Shown here in pieces: positions 1 to 9,040 of a stretch of DNA of 64,000 bases. Where the stretch lies: contig JAKLKC010000008.1 of NCBI GenBank assembly GCA_023150875.1, positions 62,001 to 126,000 on the forward strand. Direction: 5' to 3'. The DNA is from Myxococcota bacterium. Its GTDB lineage: Bacteria; Myxococcota_A; UBA796; UBA9615; JAKLKC01. Position 1 is the first letter of the stretch; every line of letters begins with the position of its first letter. A program made the position numbers and the translations under genes. A model generated the notes under the pieces. The model made no database searches, was not told the DNA's origin, and saw only the letters and a list, made by a program, of their open reading frames with translations.

Positions 1-1
1 C

Positions 2-973
2 GGCCGCATGGGCAACCACTGGGGCATGGGGATCCTGGCCAACGACGGGAACTGCGACCGGTGCGACTTCGGGGACACCGTCGACCGGGTCCAGGTCCGG
101 GGCCGGGTCGGCCCCGCCCAGCTCTCCCTGGCGTACCAGACCCACGCCGAGGGCCTGACCAACGTCGACGACGACGTGCAATCCCTCTTGTTCACGGGCG
201 GTTACGCCTCGGAGCTCCACGGCGTCGGCGCCTACGTCGAGTACCGCACCAAGCCCAGCGAGTCCTTCCGGGGTCTCTACGCCGACGTCTGGGGGCGCGC
301 CCGCCTCGGCCCCCTTCGCCTGGAGATCGAGGCCGCCCTGGTCTACGGGAAGTGGGCCGGGAGCCCGATCCCCGTGGACGGGGAGACCGGCGAGCCCCTG
401 GCCCCCCTCTCGGTGGAGGACCTGACGATCCTCTCCAGCGGCGGCGCCCTCAGGGCGGACCTCTCCATGTCCCCAATCGCCGCCGGGCTGGAGGTGGGTT
501 ACGCCACCGGTGACTCGGACCTCACCGACACCGAGGTCCACACCTTCAGCTTCGACCGGGACCATGACATCGCCCTCCTCCTCTTCCAGGAGCCCCTCCC
601 CTCCCTGCTGACTCCCGACTCCTTCGACGAGCAGGACCGGCAGGTCGCCGCCGAGATCGACCCCGACGCCGTGGTGACGGGGACGGCGGTGAGCAACGCC
701 TTCTACGTCACCCCCTACTTCGCTTACGACATCCGCGAGAACCTCACGGCGAAGGTCCAGCTCGCGGCGGCCTGGGCGCTGGTCCGGAACGAGCGGCTCA
801 CCGGCGAGAAGAGCTTCTACGGCGTGGAGATCGGCGCCGACGTCTCCTGGCGTCTCTTCGAGAACTTCGAGCTGGGGGGACGGGCCGCCTTCCTGTTCCC
901 CGGGGACGCCTTCGACGACGCACACCGCGCCTTCACGTTCGGCGGCGAGGCCCGCGCCATCGTGCGCTTCTAG
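2..973 (+). CDS. Outer-membrane beta-barrel protein, 5' end cut by window
   Basis: The reading frame is open to the window edge, so the N-terminus, including any signal peptide, is missing. The visible 323 residues alternate short hydrophobic, aromatic-rich strands with turns and acidic loops. The chain ends in a terminal Phe (AIVRF), the usual C-terminal signature of a Gram-negative outer-membrane barrel recognised by BamA. It begins with an aromatic stretch (MGNHWGMGILANDG) that looks like a first or second strand of a large porin-like barrel. The substrate is unknown. dapF follows after 16 bases, so the two may be co-transcribed, but no functional link is evident. It could be a porin, a transporter or a structural barrel. 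Confidence 0.6.
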   Translation, partial: GRMGNHWGMGILANDGNCDRCDFGDTVDRVQVRGRVGPAQLSLAYQTHAEGLTNVDDDVQSLLFTGGYASELHGVGAYVEYRTKPSESFRGLYADVWGRARLGPLRLEIEAALVYGKWAGSPIPVDGETGEPLAPLSVEDLTILSSGGALRADLSMSPIAAGLEVGYATGDSDLTDTEVHTFSFDRDHDIALLLFQEPLPSLLTPDSFDEQDRQVAAEIDPDAVVTGTAVSNAFYVTPYFAYDIRENLTAKVQLAAAWALVRNERLTGEKSFYGVEIGADVSWRLFENFELGGRAAFLFPGDAFDDAHRAFTFGGEARAIVRF

Positions 974-989
974 GATCGGGGGGCCGGGG

Positions 990-1874
990 GTGGAGGCGGG
1001 GGGCAGCTCCGGGCGGCGAGGGGGGCGCTACGCCGGCGTCGCCTTCACGAAGGTCCACGGGGCCGAGAACGACTTCGTCCTCGTCGACACCCGCCGCGGC
1101 GCGCCCACCGACCTCTCCGACTTCGCACGCGCCGTCTGCCCCCGGCGGACCGGCGTGGGGGCCGACGGGGTGCTGCTGGTGGAGGAGGCCCCGGGGTACG
1201 ACGCCCGCATGCGGGTGTTCAACGCCGACGGCAGCGAACCGGAGATGTGCGGCAACGGCGTGCGGTGCGTGGCCGCGTTCCTGGTGCGGAGCGGGTGGGC
1301 GACGGGGCCGACGGTGCGGGTGCTGACGGGGGCAGGCGAGGTCGCCTGCGAGGTCCTCTCCGGCGACGAAGTGGAGGCGGTCCTCGCCGTCCCCGGGTTC
1401 GCGGGGGCGAACCTGCCCGAGGGCGGGAGTCCGGACCGGCCCGCGGCGCTGCGCTTCGTCGGCCCGGGGGGCGAGGGAAGGATCGGGCTGTGCCTGTCCA
1501 TGGGGAACCCCCACTGCGTGGTGGCCCTCGGCGAGGGCGAGGCGGTGGACTCGGCTCCCCTCGACGCCATCGCCCGGGCCGTGGACGCCGCGGGCGCCTT
1601 CCCCGAGGGGGTGAACGTGGAGCTCTGCGAGCGGGTCGGCGCCCGGGAGCTCCGGGTGCGGGTGCGGGAGAGGGGGGTGGGCGAGACCCGGGCCTGCGGC
1701 ACCGGGGCGTCCGCGGCGGCGGTGGCCCTGCTCCCCCCCGGCGAGCCCGCGATCGTCCACCTGCCGGGCGGCGCGCTCCGGGTGGAGTGGCGGGGGCCGG
1801 GGAGCCCCGTGCGGATGCGGGGACCGGTGCGCGCCGTCTTCGAAGGGGTCCTGGCGCCGACCGGAGGGGCGTGA
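990..1874 (+). CDS. dapF: Diaminopimelate epimerase
   Basis: Interconverts LL- and meso-diaminopimelate in the lysine and peptidoglycan precursor pathway, in the cytoplasm and without a cofactor. Both active-site cysteine motifs are present: MCGNGVRC with Cys87 and RACGTGAS with Cys236. The usual N-terminal HGAENDFV segment is also there. At 294 residues the length is slightly above the family norm because of about 15 extra N-terminal residues. The GTG start at 990 is the only reasonable upstream start, so a short extension is likely real. dapA and dapB follow on the same strand, which supports an operon. Confidence 0.95.
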   Translation: MEAGGSSGRRGGRYAGVAFTKVHGAENDFVLVDTRRGAPTDLSDFARAVCPRRTGVGADGVLLVEEAPGYDARMRVFNADGSEPEMCGNGVRCVAAFLVRSGWATGPTVRVLTGAGEVACEVLSGDEVEAVLAVPGFAGANLPEGGSPDRPAALRFVGPGGEGRIGLCLSMGNPHCVVALGEGEAVDSAPLDAIARAVDAAGAFPEGVNVELCERVGARELRVRVRERGVGETRACGTGASAAAVALLPPGEPAIVHLPGGALRVEWRGPGSPVRMRGPVRAVFEGVLAPTGGA

Positions 1875-1961
1875 CGGGACCGGACACGAACCACCCCCCG
1901 GGGCGGACGCCGCGGGGTGCACGGCGGGGCCCGGGGCCACCGCCGGGCGGAGAGAGGGTCG

Positions 1962-2855
1962 ATGCGCTTCTACGGAGTCATGACCGCGCTCGTCACGCCG
2001 TTCCGCGGCGAGGACGTCGACGTCGACGGGCTGGAGCGGCTGATCGAGGCCCAGATCGAGGCGGGGATCGACGGCCTCGTCGTCAACGGCACCACCGGGG
2101 AGTCGCCGACCCTGAGCGACGCCGAGCAGAGGAGGGTCGTGGAACGGGCGGTGCGCCGCTCGGCGGGACGGGTGCCGGTGGTCGCCGGGGTGGGCACCAA
2201 CAGCACCGCCACCACCGTCGCCCGGGCCCGGGTGGCCCGGGAGGCGGGAGCCGACGGCCTGCTGGTGGTCAACCCCTACTACAACAAGCCGGGGCAGGCA
2301 GGGCAGATCGCCCACTTCCAGGCCGTCGCCGAGGCGGTGCCGCTGCCGATCTGCCTCTACAACATCCCCGGCCGCACCGCCGCCGGGCTCACCGCCGAGT
2401 CCATCGCCGAGCTCTCGAAGGTCCCGAACGTCATGGCGGTGAAGGAGGCCACCTCCGATCTGCGCCTCGCCGCCGAGGTCGTCCGCTCCTGCGGCGAGGC
2501 GTTCGAGGTCCTCTCGGGGGACGACTTCACCTTCCTGCCCCTGCTCGCCGTGGGGGGCAGCGGCGTGATCTCCGCCGCGACCAACCTGGTGCCCGGGCGC
2601 TTCGTGAAGCTGTGGCGGGCGTTCCGGGAGGGGGACCTGGCCACCGCCCGGGACGAGCACCTGGCCCTCCTGCCCCTGCTGGGCGCCCTCTACGCCGAGT
2701 CCAACCCCGTCCCGGTCAAGACCGCCTGCGCGTGGGCGGGCCTGATCCCGTCCCCCGACCTGCGCCTGCCCCTCGTGCCCCCCTCGGAGGCGACGGAGGC
2801 GCGGCTGCGGCGCGAGATGAAGGCCCTGGGGCTGCGCGTCGGATCGGGCCGATGA
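1962..2855 (+). CDS. dapA: 4-hydroxy-tetrahydrodipicolinate synthase
   Basis: Condenses pyruvate and aspartate semialdehyde, the first committed step of the diaminopimelate branch. The 297-residue TIM barrel has all hallmark motifs: NGTTGESPTLS near the N-terminus, YYNKP at about 106-110, LYNIPGRT with Tyr133, and MAVKEAT with the Schiff-base Lys161. These positions match the classical E. coli numbering, which supports the ATG at 1962 over an in-frame upstream ATG at 1917. A purine-rich GGAGAGAGG ribosome site precedes it. The stop overlaps the dapB start (ATGA), indicating translational coupling. Confidence 0.97.
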   Translation: MRFYGVMTALVTPFRGEDVDVDGLERLIEAQIEAGIDGLVVNGTTGESPTLSDAEQRRVVERAVRRSAGRVPVVAGVGTNSTATTVARARVAREAGADGLLVVNPYYNKPGQAGQIAHFQAVAEAVPLPICLYNIPGRTAAGLTAESIAELSKVPNVMAVKEATSDLRLAAEVVRSCGEAFEVLSGDDFTFLPLLAVGGSGVISAATNLVPGRFVKLWRAFREGDLATARDEHLALLPLLGALYAESNPVPVKTACAWAGLIPSPDLRLPLVPPSEATEARLRREMKALGLRVGSGR

Positions 2856-3616
2856 GCCGGGGCGACCCGCCGGCGGTCCGCGTCGCCGTCCACGGAGCCG
2901 GGGGCCGCATGGGGGGGCGGCTGGTCCGCCTGATCGGCGAGGATCCGGGCCTGGTCCTGGCGGGTGGCCTGGGGAGGGGCGACGACCTCCCCGCGGCCCT
3001 CCGGGGGGCGGACGTGGTGGTGGACTTCAGCAGCCCCGATGGCACGGCGCGTGTGTGCGAGGCAGCACAGGGCTTGCGGATCCCAGCGGTGGTGGGCACG
3101 ACGGGGCTGGACCCGAGGGGGCGGGCGGCGGTGGAGGCCCTGGCGGCCAGGGCGCCGGTGGTGCTCGCCCCCAACACCAGCGCCGGCGTCCACGTCCTGC
3201 TCCGCCTGGCCGCCCTGGCGGCCCGCCTCTTGGGGGAGGGCTACGATGCCGAGATCGTGGAGGTCCACCATCGGGGCAAGGCCGACGCCCCCTCGGGCAC
3301 GGCGCTGTTGCTGGCCCGGGCCCTGGCGGAGGCGGCGGGGGGGAGCCTGGAGGACCGGGCCGTCTGCCACCGGGAGGGGCGGACGGGGCCCCGCCCGCCG
3401 GGGAGCGTGGGCGTCCAGGCCCTCCGGGGAGGCGACGTCGTGGGGGAGCACACGGTCCTGCTGCTGGGGGACGGGGAGCGCCTGGAGCTGACCCACCGCT
3501 GCACCGATCGGGACGTCTTCGCCCGGGGCGCCCTGCGGGCGGCCCGGTGGGTCGCGGAGCCCGGGAGGCCGCCGGGCCTCTACGGGATGGAGGACGTGCT
3601 GGGCCCGCGGGCCTGA
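2852..3616 (+). CDS. dapB: 4-hydroxy-tetrahydrodipicolinate reductase
   Basis: Reduces the DapA product to tetrahydrodipicolinate with NAD(P)H. The 254-residue protein starts with the dinucleotide-binding motif HGAGGRMGG (residues about 10-18) and carries the catalytic and substrate-binding signature EVHHRGKADAPSGTA in the middle. DFSSP and GTTGL, typical of the Rossmann half, are also present. The ATG overlaps the dapA stop by four bases. With dapF and dapA this makes a three-gene lysine/peptidoglycan operon. Confidence 0.96.
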   Translation: MSRGDPPAVRVAVHGAGGRMGGRLVRLIGEDPGLVLAGGLGRGDDLPAALRGADVVVDFSSPDGTARVCEAAQGLRIPAVVGTTGLDPRGRAAVEALAARAPVVLAPNTSAGVHVLLRLAALAARLLGEGYDAEIVEVHHRGKADAPSGTALLLARALAEAAGGSLEDRAVCHREGRTGPRPPGSVGVQALRGGDVVGEHTVLLLGDGERLELTHRCTDRDVFARGALRAARWVAEPGRPPGLYGMEDVLGPRA

Positions 3617-3641
3617 GCCCGGAGCCCGAGGGGAGCGCCTG

Positions 3642-3672
3642 GGGCGGGGATCGGCGCGGCGGTGCCCCGCCC
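3642..3672 (+). terminator. Possible hairpin downstream of dapB
   Basis: An 8-bp perfect inverted repeat, GGGCGGGG (3642-3649) and CCCCGCCC (3665-3672), with a 15-base loop lies 25 bases after the dapB stop. There is no T-run after it. It could end the dap operon or be a chance feature of GC-rich spacer DNA. Confidence 0.3.
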
Positions 3673-3837
3673 GATCGCTCCCTGGATCCCCGGGGGAGGG
3701 CACTCGGGACGCGGCCATCGCCGCCACCGCGGCCGACGCGGCCGGACCGTGCACCGGGCGCGGCGCGAGCCGGGGTTATCCTGTAACCGCGCACCGCCCG
3801 GGGAGCTCGACGCGCCCGCGGGCGGCGCGGGTGGTCC

Positions 3838-4563
3838 GTGAACGCCTGTCCCTCCACCGCCCTCCTGGCCCGGCTCCTGGCGGAGCACGGGGACGAGATC
3901 CCGCTGGACCTCGGCGCCGCGGCCGTCGCCGCGGCCGAGCAGCCCGGGGTGGACCCCGCCGGGGTGCTCGCCGCGCTGGACGAGGTGGCGGCGGGACTGC
4001 GGATCCCCAAGGGGGCGTCGGTGTTCGAGGCGGTGGCCCGGCTGAACCACCACCTCTTCCTCGAGAGGGGCTTCCACGGCGACCGGGACGAGTACGACGC
4101 CCCCGAGAACTCCTTCCTGGACCGGGTGATCGAGAGGAGGCGGGGGCTGCCCATCCTGCTCTCGATCCTGTACGTCGAGGTGGGGAGGAGGGCCGGCTTC
4201 GCCCTGCACGGGGTCGGCTTCCCAGGCCACTTCGTGGCGGCGCCCACCCACGCCCGCCCCCCCTTCTTCGTCGACCCGTTCCACGGCGGCCGGATCCAGC
4301 GGCCCGAGGCCCTGCTGGCCCGGCTCGCCGAGATGACCGGCGATCCCCTCCCCAAGGGGACCACCTGGCACCCGGTCCTGGACCCCGTTCACGGCCGCCA
4401 GGTGCTCATCCGGGTGTTCCACAACCTGAAGGCGGCCTACCTCCGGCGGGGGCGCCTGGAGGACGCCCTCCGGGCCGTCGACCGCCTGGTCCTCCTCGAT
4501 CCGGAGGCCGAGAGCCCACGGCGGGCCCGGGCGGCACTGCTCCAGCGCCTCGGCCGGGGATGA
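3838..4563 (+). CDS. SirB1/transglutaminase-like family protein
   Basis: A 241-residue protein of the SirB1 type: a transglutaminase-like core followed by a short TPR-like tail. Family signatures visible are LNHHLFLERGFHGD, ENSFLDRVIERRRGLPI, LSILYVEV and GVGFPGHFV. The C-terminus (AYLRRGRLEDALRAVDRLV) reads as one TPR unit. The catalytic Cys of true transglutaminases is not evident, so enzymatic activity is doubtful; the family's biochemical role is not well defined. Translation probably begins at GTG 3838, after a 221-base spacer following dapB. Confidence 0.8.
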   Translation: MNACPSTALLARLLAEHGDEIPLDLGAAAVAAAEQPGVDPAGVLAALDEVAAGLRIPKGASVFEAVARLNHHLFLERGFHGDRDEYDAPENSFLDRVIERRRGLPILLSILYVEVGRRAGFALHGVGFPGHFVAAPTHARPPFFVDPFHGGRIQRPEALLARLAEMTGDPLPKGTTWHPVLDPVHGRQVLIRVFHNLKAAYLRRGRLEDALRAVDRLVLLDPEAESPRRARAALLQRLGRG

Positions 4564-4572
4564 CCCGGAGTC

Positions 4573-6291
4573 CTACCCTGCGTCGCCGAGGGTGACCAGC
4601 GCTGCGCGGGCGCGGGCGCGCCTCTCCTCTCCGTCGGCGGTGCCGGGATCGAGCTCCAGGGCCCGCTGGAAGCAACGCCCCGCCAGCCGCGCGTCCCCCT
4701 TGAAGAGCGCCATGTCCCCCTGCTTGGCGAAGAGGTCCGCCGCCATCTCCCGCTGATCGGCCCCTATCCTCTCGTTCCGGTGCTTCCGCCTCCCGTCGGC
4801 GGAGATCAGGGTGGCCCGGACCTCCGCGAGGCGTGCACGGGCCAGCTCCAGGACCTCCCGCTGCTCGGCCCCCAGCTCGGCGGCGGCCCGACCCGAGGCG
4901 AGGGCCGAGTCCAGCCTCGCCACCGCCGCCTCGACCTCGTCCCCGAGGGAGCTCCAGTGCACCCCAAGGAACTGGAAGTGGTCCCGGGACTTCAGCCCGT
5001 CGGAGCAGCGGAGGAGGGCGCGGTTCAGCCGCAGCTTGTCCCGCATGTCTCCCTCGGAGTCGGTGAACTCGGAGATCCCCAGGTCCGCCAGGGAGAGCAT
5101 CAGCTCGACCGCCTGGCGATCGGCCAGGTCGCGCCTCTGGAGCAGCTCCCTCACCCGGAACCCCGCGGGGAGGTACCGATCGGTGAAGCGCCGCTCGGGC
5201 ATGGGAAGGGGGAGCTGGGCCAGGAGGGCCTCGGAGCCGGGTCGCGGGAGCCACCGGAGCTCCAGGCGGGCGTCCTTCTCGCGCCCGAGGCGGTCCTCGT
5301 CCATCGCCGCCCAGCGGCTCCGCGCGGCGTCCAGCAGGGCCGCGCCCACGCTGGCGGGGGTGTCGGGCAGGAGGCGCGCGACCTCGGGGACGGGATAGAA
5401 GGCGTACCGCCCGAAGTTCGAGCCCAGGAGGTAGCGGGTGATCCGGGTGGCCGCCTCGCGCCGCACCCGGTCCAGGTCCGGAGCGGAGAGGCCGGCGAGC
5501 CGGACGAGGGCCTGGCCCTCGGGCTCCCCCGCGAGGCGCGCCAGCTCCTCCGTCCTCTCGGCGACCGCCGCGGGGACCAGGCCCATGGTGACCGCCACGT
5601 GGACCAGCCCCTCGGAGCGGGCGGGGGGCTGGCGCAGGAAGCGCACCGGCAGGCCATCGACGAAGTAGGCCCAGCGCCTCTCGTGGAGCCCGTCGATGAC
5701 CAGCACCCCCGTGTCCCGGGACCGCGCCCTCTCCAGGAGCAGGGTCCGCCAGCCCTTCTCGCCGAAGTCGCCGGCGTCGCTGGAGGCGGCGGGGATGGCC
5801 GCCCCCCCGTCCGGGGCCGGCGCCGCCCTGCCGGTCAGGCCCACCGGCGCAAGGCGGGGAGCGGGCGGCGGGGGCGCGGACTGCCGGAGGGGCGCGGGTG
5901 AGGGGCGCGCCGTCTCGACGATGGAGCCGACGAAGGTCTCCAGCGAGGGATCCTCCTCGTCCCGAAGGGCCTGCCCGCGATGCATCCCTGACGCCGGGAC
6001 CGGTTCCACCGCGCGGGACCCCGGCGCGGGGACCGAGCGGAGGGCGGCGATCACGTCGGGGGGGGCCCCGTACACCGCGTACGTGGACCAGGAGGGACCC
6101 GCCAGGGCGAGGGTCGCGGCGAGCTCGGCCACCCGACCGGCCCAGGGGATCCCCAGGTCGACGACGACGTCGGTGAGGAGGGGGAGTTCGGGGCGGAAGC
6201 CCAGGGTGAGCCGGCCGCGGGGCAGCTCGTCCGCCAGGGCGAGGGCGCTGGGCGCGTCGCCGACGGTCCAGGGGACGTGGGGCGTGGTCAC
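4573..6291 (-). CDS. DUF4388-like, J-like and TPR multidomain protein
   Basis: A 572-residue cytoplasmic protein. After an N-terminal region of uncertain fold comes a Pro/Ala-rich linker. Next is a DUF4388/PATAN-like segment (GVLVIDGLHERRWAYFVDG, then VAVTMGLVPAA). A J-domain-like helix pair follows (DHFQFLGVHWSSLGDEVEAA), then a TPR near the C-terminus (GDMALFKGDARLAGRCFQRA). The J-like segment lacks an HPD tripeptide, so DnaK stimulation is unlikely. The GTG start at 6291 was chosen because a longer frame would run into the upstream response-regulator gene, whose stop lies 16 bases away. The tight spacing implies a two-gene operon, so this may be an effector or adaptor of that regulator. 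Proteins of this architecture are common in myxobacteria-like genomes (from memory). Confidence 0.6.
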   Translation of the reverse strand: MTTPHVPWTVGDAPSALALADELPRGRLTLGFRPELPLLTDVVVDLGIPWAGRVAELAATLALAGPSWSTYAVYGAPPDVIAALRSVPAPGSRAVEPVPASGMHRGQALRDEEDPSLETFVGSIVETARPSPAPLRQSAPPPPAPRLAPVGLTGRAAPAPDGGAAIPAASSDAGDFGEKGWRTLLLERARSRDTGVLVIDGLHERRWAYFVDGLPVRFLRQPPARSEGLVHVAVTMGLVPAAVAERTEELARLAGEPEGQALVRLAGLSAPDLDRVRREAATRITRYLLGSNFGRYAFYPVPEVARLLPDTPASVGAALLDAARSRWAAMDEDRLGREKDARLELRWLPRPGSEALLAQLPLPMPERRFTDRYLPAGFRVRELLQRRDLADRQAVELMLSLADLGISEFTDSEGDMRDKLRLNRALLRCSDGLKSRDHFQFLGVHWSSLGDEVEAAVARLDSALASGRAAAELGAEQREVLELARARLAEVRATLISADGRRKHRNERIGADQREMAADLFAKQGDMALFKGDARLAGRCFQRALELDPGTADGEERRARARAALVTLGDAG

Positions 6292-6307
6292 CGTGCCTCC
6301 ACCGGGG

Positions 6308-7171
6308 TCATCCGCGGCCCCGCGCCGGGGCGAGGGCCCGGACGGCCAGCAGGGCCCAGGCGAGGCGGGACGCGCCCGGGACGATCTCGGGGGGCAGGTG
6401 GGAGAGGGCCGAGTCGAGGCGCGGCACCTGGCCCAGGAGGGCCTCGACGCCCTGCAGGTCCGCGGGCAGCGGGAAGGCCGCTGCCCAGTCCAGGTAGCGG
6501 GCGGTCGGCGCGCAGGGCACGTCGAAGAAGGGACCGAGGCTGTGCCACACCGCGCCATCGGGCACGGCCAGGACCGCCTCCCACAGCGCCGTCGCCGCCG
6601 CGATGTCTCCGGGGCCGGCAGCGATGGCGTGGTCGGCGGCGCGCTTCACCCGGGCGACGAGGTCGCCGGGGCTCGGCGGGGGGCGGGCCGGGCCCGGCTC
6701 GGGAGCGGGCTCGGGACGCGGCGCGTCACCCGTGGCTCCCGAAGCGGGCGGTGGCGCCCCGATCCGCGCGAGGGACCGCCGGGCGGCTTCCAGCAGGGCC
6801 GCCGGGGCGACGGGCTTGGGGAGGAACTCCCCGACGCCGAGGCCGCCGAAGAGATCGGCGATGGGCTCGAAGTGGTCGTAGAACCCGCTCACCAGCAGGA
6901 CGGGGACCGCCGGGCCACCCCGGGACGCCTCGTCCACCCTCACCCGCCGGAGGACTTCCAGCCCGTTTCCCCGGGGGAGGCAGACGTCCAGGACCAGCAG
7001 CGCCGGGGCTCCGGCGGCGATGGCGGCGAGGGCCTGGGCCCCGTCCCCGGCGGAGCGGACGGGCAAGCCCGTCGCCCCCAGCACGCCCGCGAAGGCGGCG
7101 GCCAGATCGGGATCGTCCTCGACCACGAGGATCCCCATTCCCCTCGCTCCCGAGTCGTCGGCCCCGCCCAT
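6308..7171 (-). CDS. Response regulator with uncharacterised C-terminal domain
   Basis: Residues 12-125 form a receiver domain. The acidic pocket is EDD (18-20), the phospho-acceptor is Asp62 (VLDVCLP), the switch hydroxyl is Ser95 (LLVSGF) and the conserved Lys is Lys119 (FLPKPV). A Pro-rich linker follows, then about 130 residues with no recognisable DNA-binding or enzymatic motif. Output is therefore probably through protein contacts. The start at 7171 is preceded by a good GAGAGGG ribosome site; a second Met (residue 12) is possible. No histidine kinase is adjacent. The gene is divergent from the acyl-CoA dehydrogenase, with 183 bases between the two starts. Confidence 0.85.
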   Translation of the reverse strand: MGGADDSGARGMGILVVEDDPDLAAAFAGVLGATGLPVRSAGDGAQALAAIAAGAPALLVLDVCLPRGNGLEVLRRVRVDEASRGGPAVPVLLVSGFYDHFEPIADLFGGLGVGEFLPKPVAPAALLEAARRSLARIGAPPPASGATGDAPRPEPAPEPGPARPPPSPGDLVARVKRAADHAIAAGPGDIAAATALWEAVLAVPDGAVWHSLGPFFDVPCAPTARYLDWAAAFPLPADLQGVEALLGQVPRLDSALSHLPPEIVPGASRLAWALLAVRALAPARGRG

Positions 7172-7354
7172 GAGCCACCCTCTCTTCCCCGGCCGCCCGG
7201 CGCACGCCTTGTAGCCGATCGTCACGGGGCTGTCATGAAAATCTCCCGGGAAGTTCCAGGCCCCGGGCGCTTTCCCCCGGGGCGGGAGGCGGCGATACTT
7301 CCGGCGTCGGGAGGCGCGCGCTGAGCACCGCACCCCCGGCCGAGAGGACGCGCC

Positions 7355-9022
7355 ATGGCCTTCCTTCAGGATCCCCCCCGCCTCGGAAACGGCTGGGACG
7401 ACGACCCGCTCCTGCGGGAGTACGTGTCCCGGGCCCTCCCCCCCGAGGTGGGTGGCGCCATCGAGCCCGAGCTGCGGGAGCTGGGGGAGCTGGCGGGCGG
7501 CCCCCTCTTCGAGCTCCAGCTCCAGGACCTGAAGAACGATCCGGAGCTGATCTCCTGGGATCCGTGGGGCCAGCGGGTGGACGAGGTCCGGATCTCGCCC
7601 CTGTGGCGACAGGCCGAACGCCTGGCGGCGGAGAAGGGCCTGGTGGCCGCCGCCTACGAGGGGACCTACGGGCGCCACGCCCGGGTCCACCAGTTCCTGC
7701 TCAACTACATGGTGCAGGCGTCCCTGGACGTGTACTCCTGCCCCCTGGCCATGACCGACGGGGCCGCCCGCACCCTCCTGGACCTGGGCAACCGCGCTCT
7801 GATCGAGAGGGCCCTCCCCCGCCTCGCCTCCCGGGACCCCCGGACCGCCTGGACCAGCGGCCAGTGGATGACCGAGCACATCGGGGGCTCGGACGTCGGC
7901 CTCAGCGAGACCGTTGCCCGACGGGGCGACGACGGGTCCTGGCGCCTTTACGGCCGCAAGTGGTTCACGTCGGCGGTCACCGCGCCCATGGCCCTGACCC
8001 TCGCCCGCCCCGAGGGCAACGGCCCGGGCGGGCGGGGCCTGGCTCTGTTCTACGTCCAGGCCCGGGACGAGGGGGGCCGCCTCCAGGACATCCGGGTGGA
8101 CCGCCTGAAGGACAAGCTCGGCACCCGCAAGGTGCCGACGGCGGAGCTGGAGCTGCTGGGGACCCTCGCCGAGCCGGTGGCCGGCCTGTCGGACGGGGTG
8201 CGGAACATCACGTCCATGCTCAACGTCACCCGCACCTGGAACGGCGGCGGCGCGGTGTGGGGGATGCGGAGGGCCCTGGCGCTGGCCAAGGACTACGCCA
8301 CCCGGCGGGTGCAGTTCGGGGCGCCCCTGTCCCGCAAGCCCCTCCACGTCGACACCCTGGCGGGGCTCCAGGCGGAGTTCGAAGGGGCGTTCCTGCTGTG
8401 GTTCCGGGCCGTGGAGCTGATGGGGCGGAGGGAGGCGGGGGAGATCGGCGACGCCGACCGCGCGCTCCTGCGCCTGATCACGCCGGTGGTGAAGCTGACC
8501 ACCGCGAAGCAGGCGGTGGCCGTCACCTCGGAGGTGCTGGAGTGCTTCGGGGGCGCCGGCTACGTCGAGGACACCGGCCTGCCCCTGCTGATGCGGGACG
8601 CCCAGGTCCTCCCCATCTGGGAGGGGACCACCAACGTGCTCAGCCTGGACACCCTCCGGGCGCTGCGGAAGGGGGAGTCCCTGGCCGCCTGGCTCGGCGA
8701 GGTGGAGGCCCGGGTCGCCGCGGCGGCGGGGGTGCCGGAGCTGAGGACCCCGGGGGAGGCCGCGGTGCGCGCGGCGCGCCGGGCCGCGGCGTGGCTCTCC
8801 GAGGCGGGCGCCGACGAGGGGGCGCTGGAGGCGGGCGCCCGCCGCTTCGCCCTGACCCTGGGCCGATCCATGGAGCTCGCCCTGCTGGTCGACCACGCCG
8901 CGTGGTGCCACGCCCACAGCCGCGGCCCCCGCGCCGCCGCCGCCGCCCGCCGCCTCGCCGCCCACGGCGTGGACGAGATCGGTGTTTTCTCTCGTGATGA
9001 CGCGGACTTGCTGGGTGCCTGA
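7355..9022 (+). CDS. AidB-type acyl-CoA dehydrogenase
   Basis: A 555-residue FAD-dependent acyl-CoA dehydrogenase, longer than the usual 380 residues and matching the AidB/long-type subfamily. Signatures are WTSGQWMTEHIGGSDVG at about residues 166-182 (flavin contact), KWFTSAVTAP, and FGGAGYVEDTGLPLLMRD with IWEGTTNV at about 398-425. The acidic residues of YVEDT lie where the catalytic glutamate sits in this branch. It probably oxidises an acyl-CoA thioester. AidB itself binds DNA and has weak isovaleryl-CoA activity, so the substrate cannot be named. The gene stands alone with no ETF or hydratase beside it. Confidence 0.88.
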   Translation: MAFLQDPPRLGNGWDDDPLLREYVSRALPPEVGGAIEPELRELGELAGGPLFELQLQDLKNDPELISWDPWGQRVDEVRISPLWRQAERLAAEKGLVAAAYEGTYGRHARVHQFLLNYMVQASLDVYSCPLAMTDGAARTLLDLGNRALIERALPRLASRDPRTAWTSGQWMTEHIGGSDVGLSETVARRGDDGSWRLYGRKWFTSAVTAPMALTLARPEGNGPGGRGLALFYVQARDEGGRLQDIRVDRLKDKLGTRKVPTAELELLGTLAEPVAGLSDGVRNITSMLNVTRTWNGGGAVWGMRRALALAKDYATRRVQFGAPLSRKPLHVDTLAGLQAEFEGAFLLWFRAVELMGRREAGEIGDADRALLRLITPVVKLTTAKQAVAVTSEVLECFGGAGYVEDTGLPLLMRDAQVLPIWEGTTNVLSLDTLRALRKGESLAAWLGEVEARVAAAAGVPELRTPGEAAVRAARRAAAWLSEAGADEGALEAGARRFALTLGRSMELALLVDHAAWCHAHSRGPRAAAAARRLAAHGVDEIGVFSRDDADLLGA

Positions 9023-9040
9023 CCGGGGCCGTCGGGGCGG

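Noticed and set aside
3770-3785. Short inverted repeat GGTTA-TCCTG-TAACC upstream of the SirB1-like gene
   Set aside because: Five-base arms are too short to claim as an operator in a single sequence, and there is no supporting promoter.
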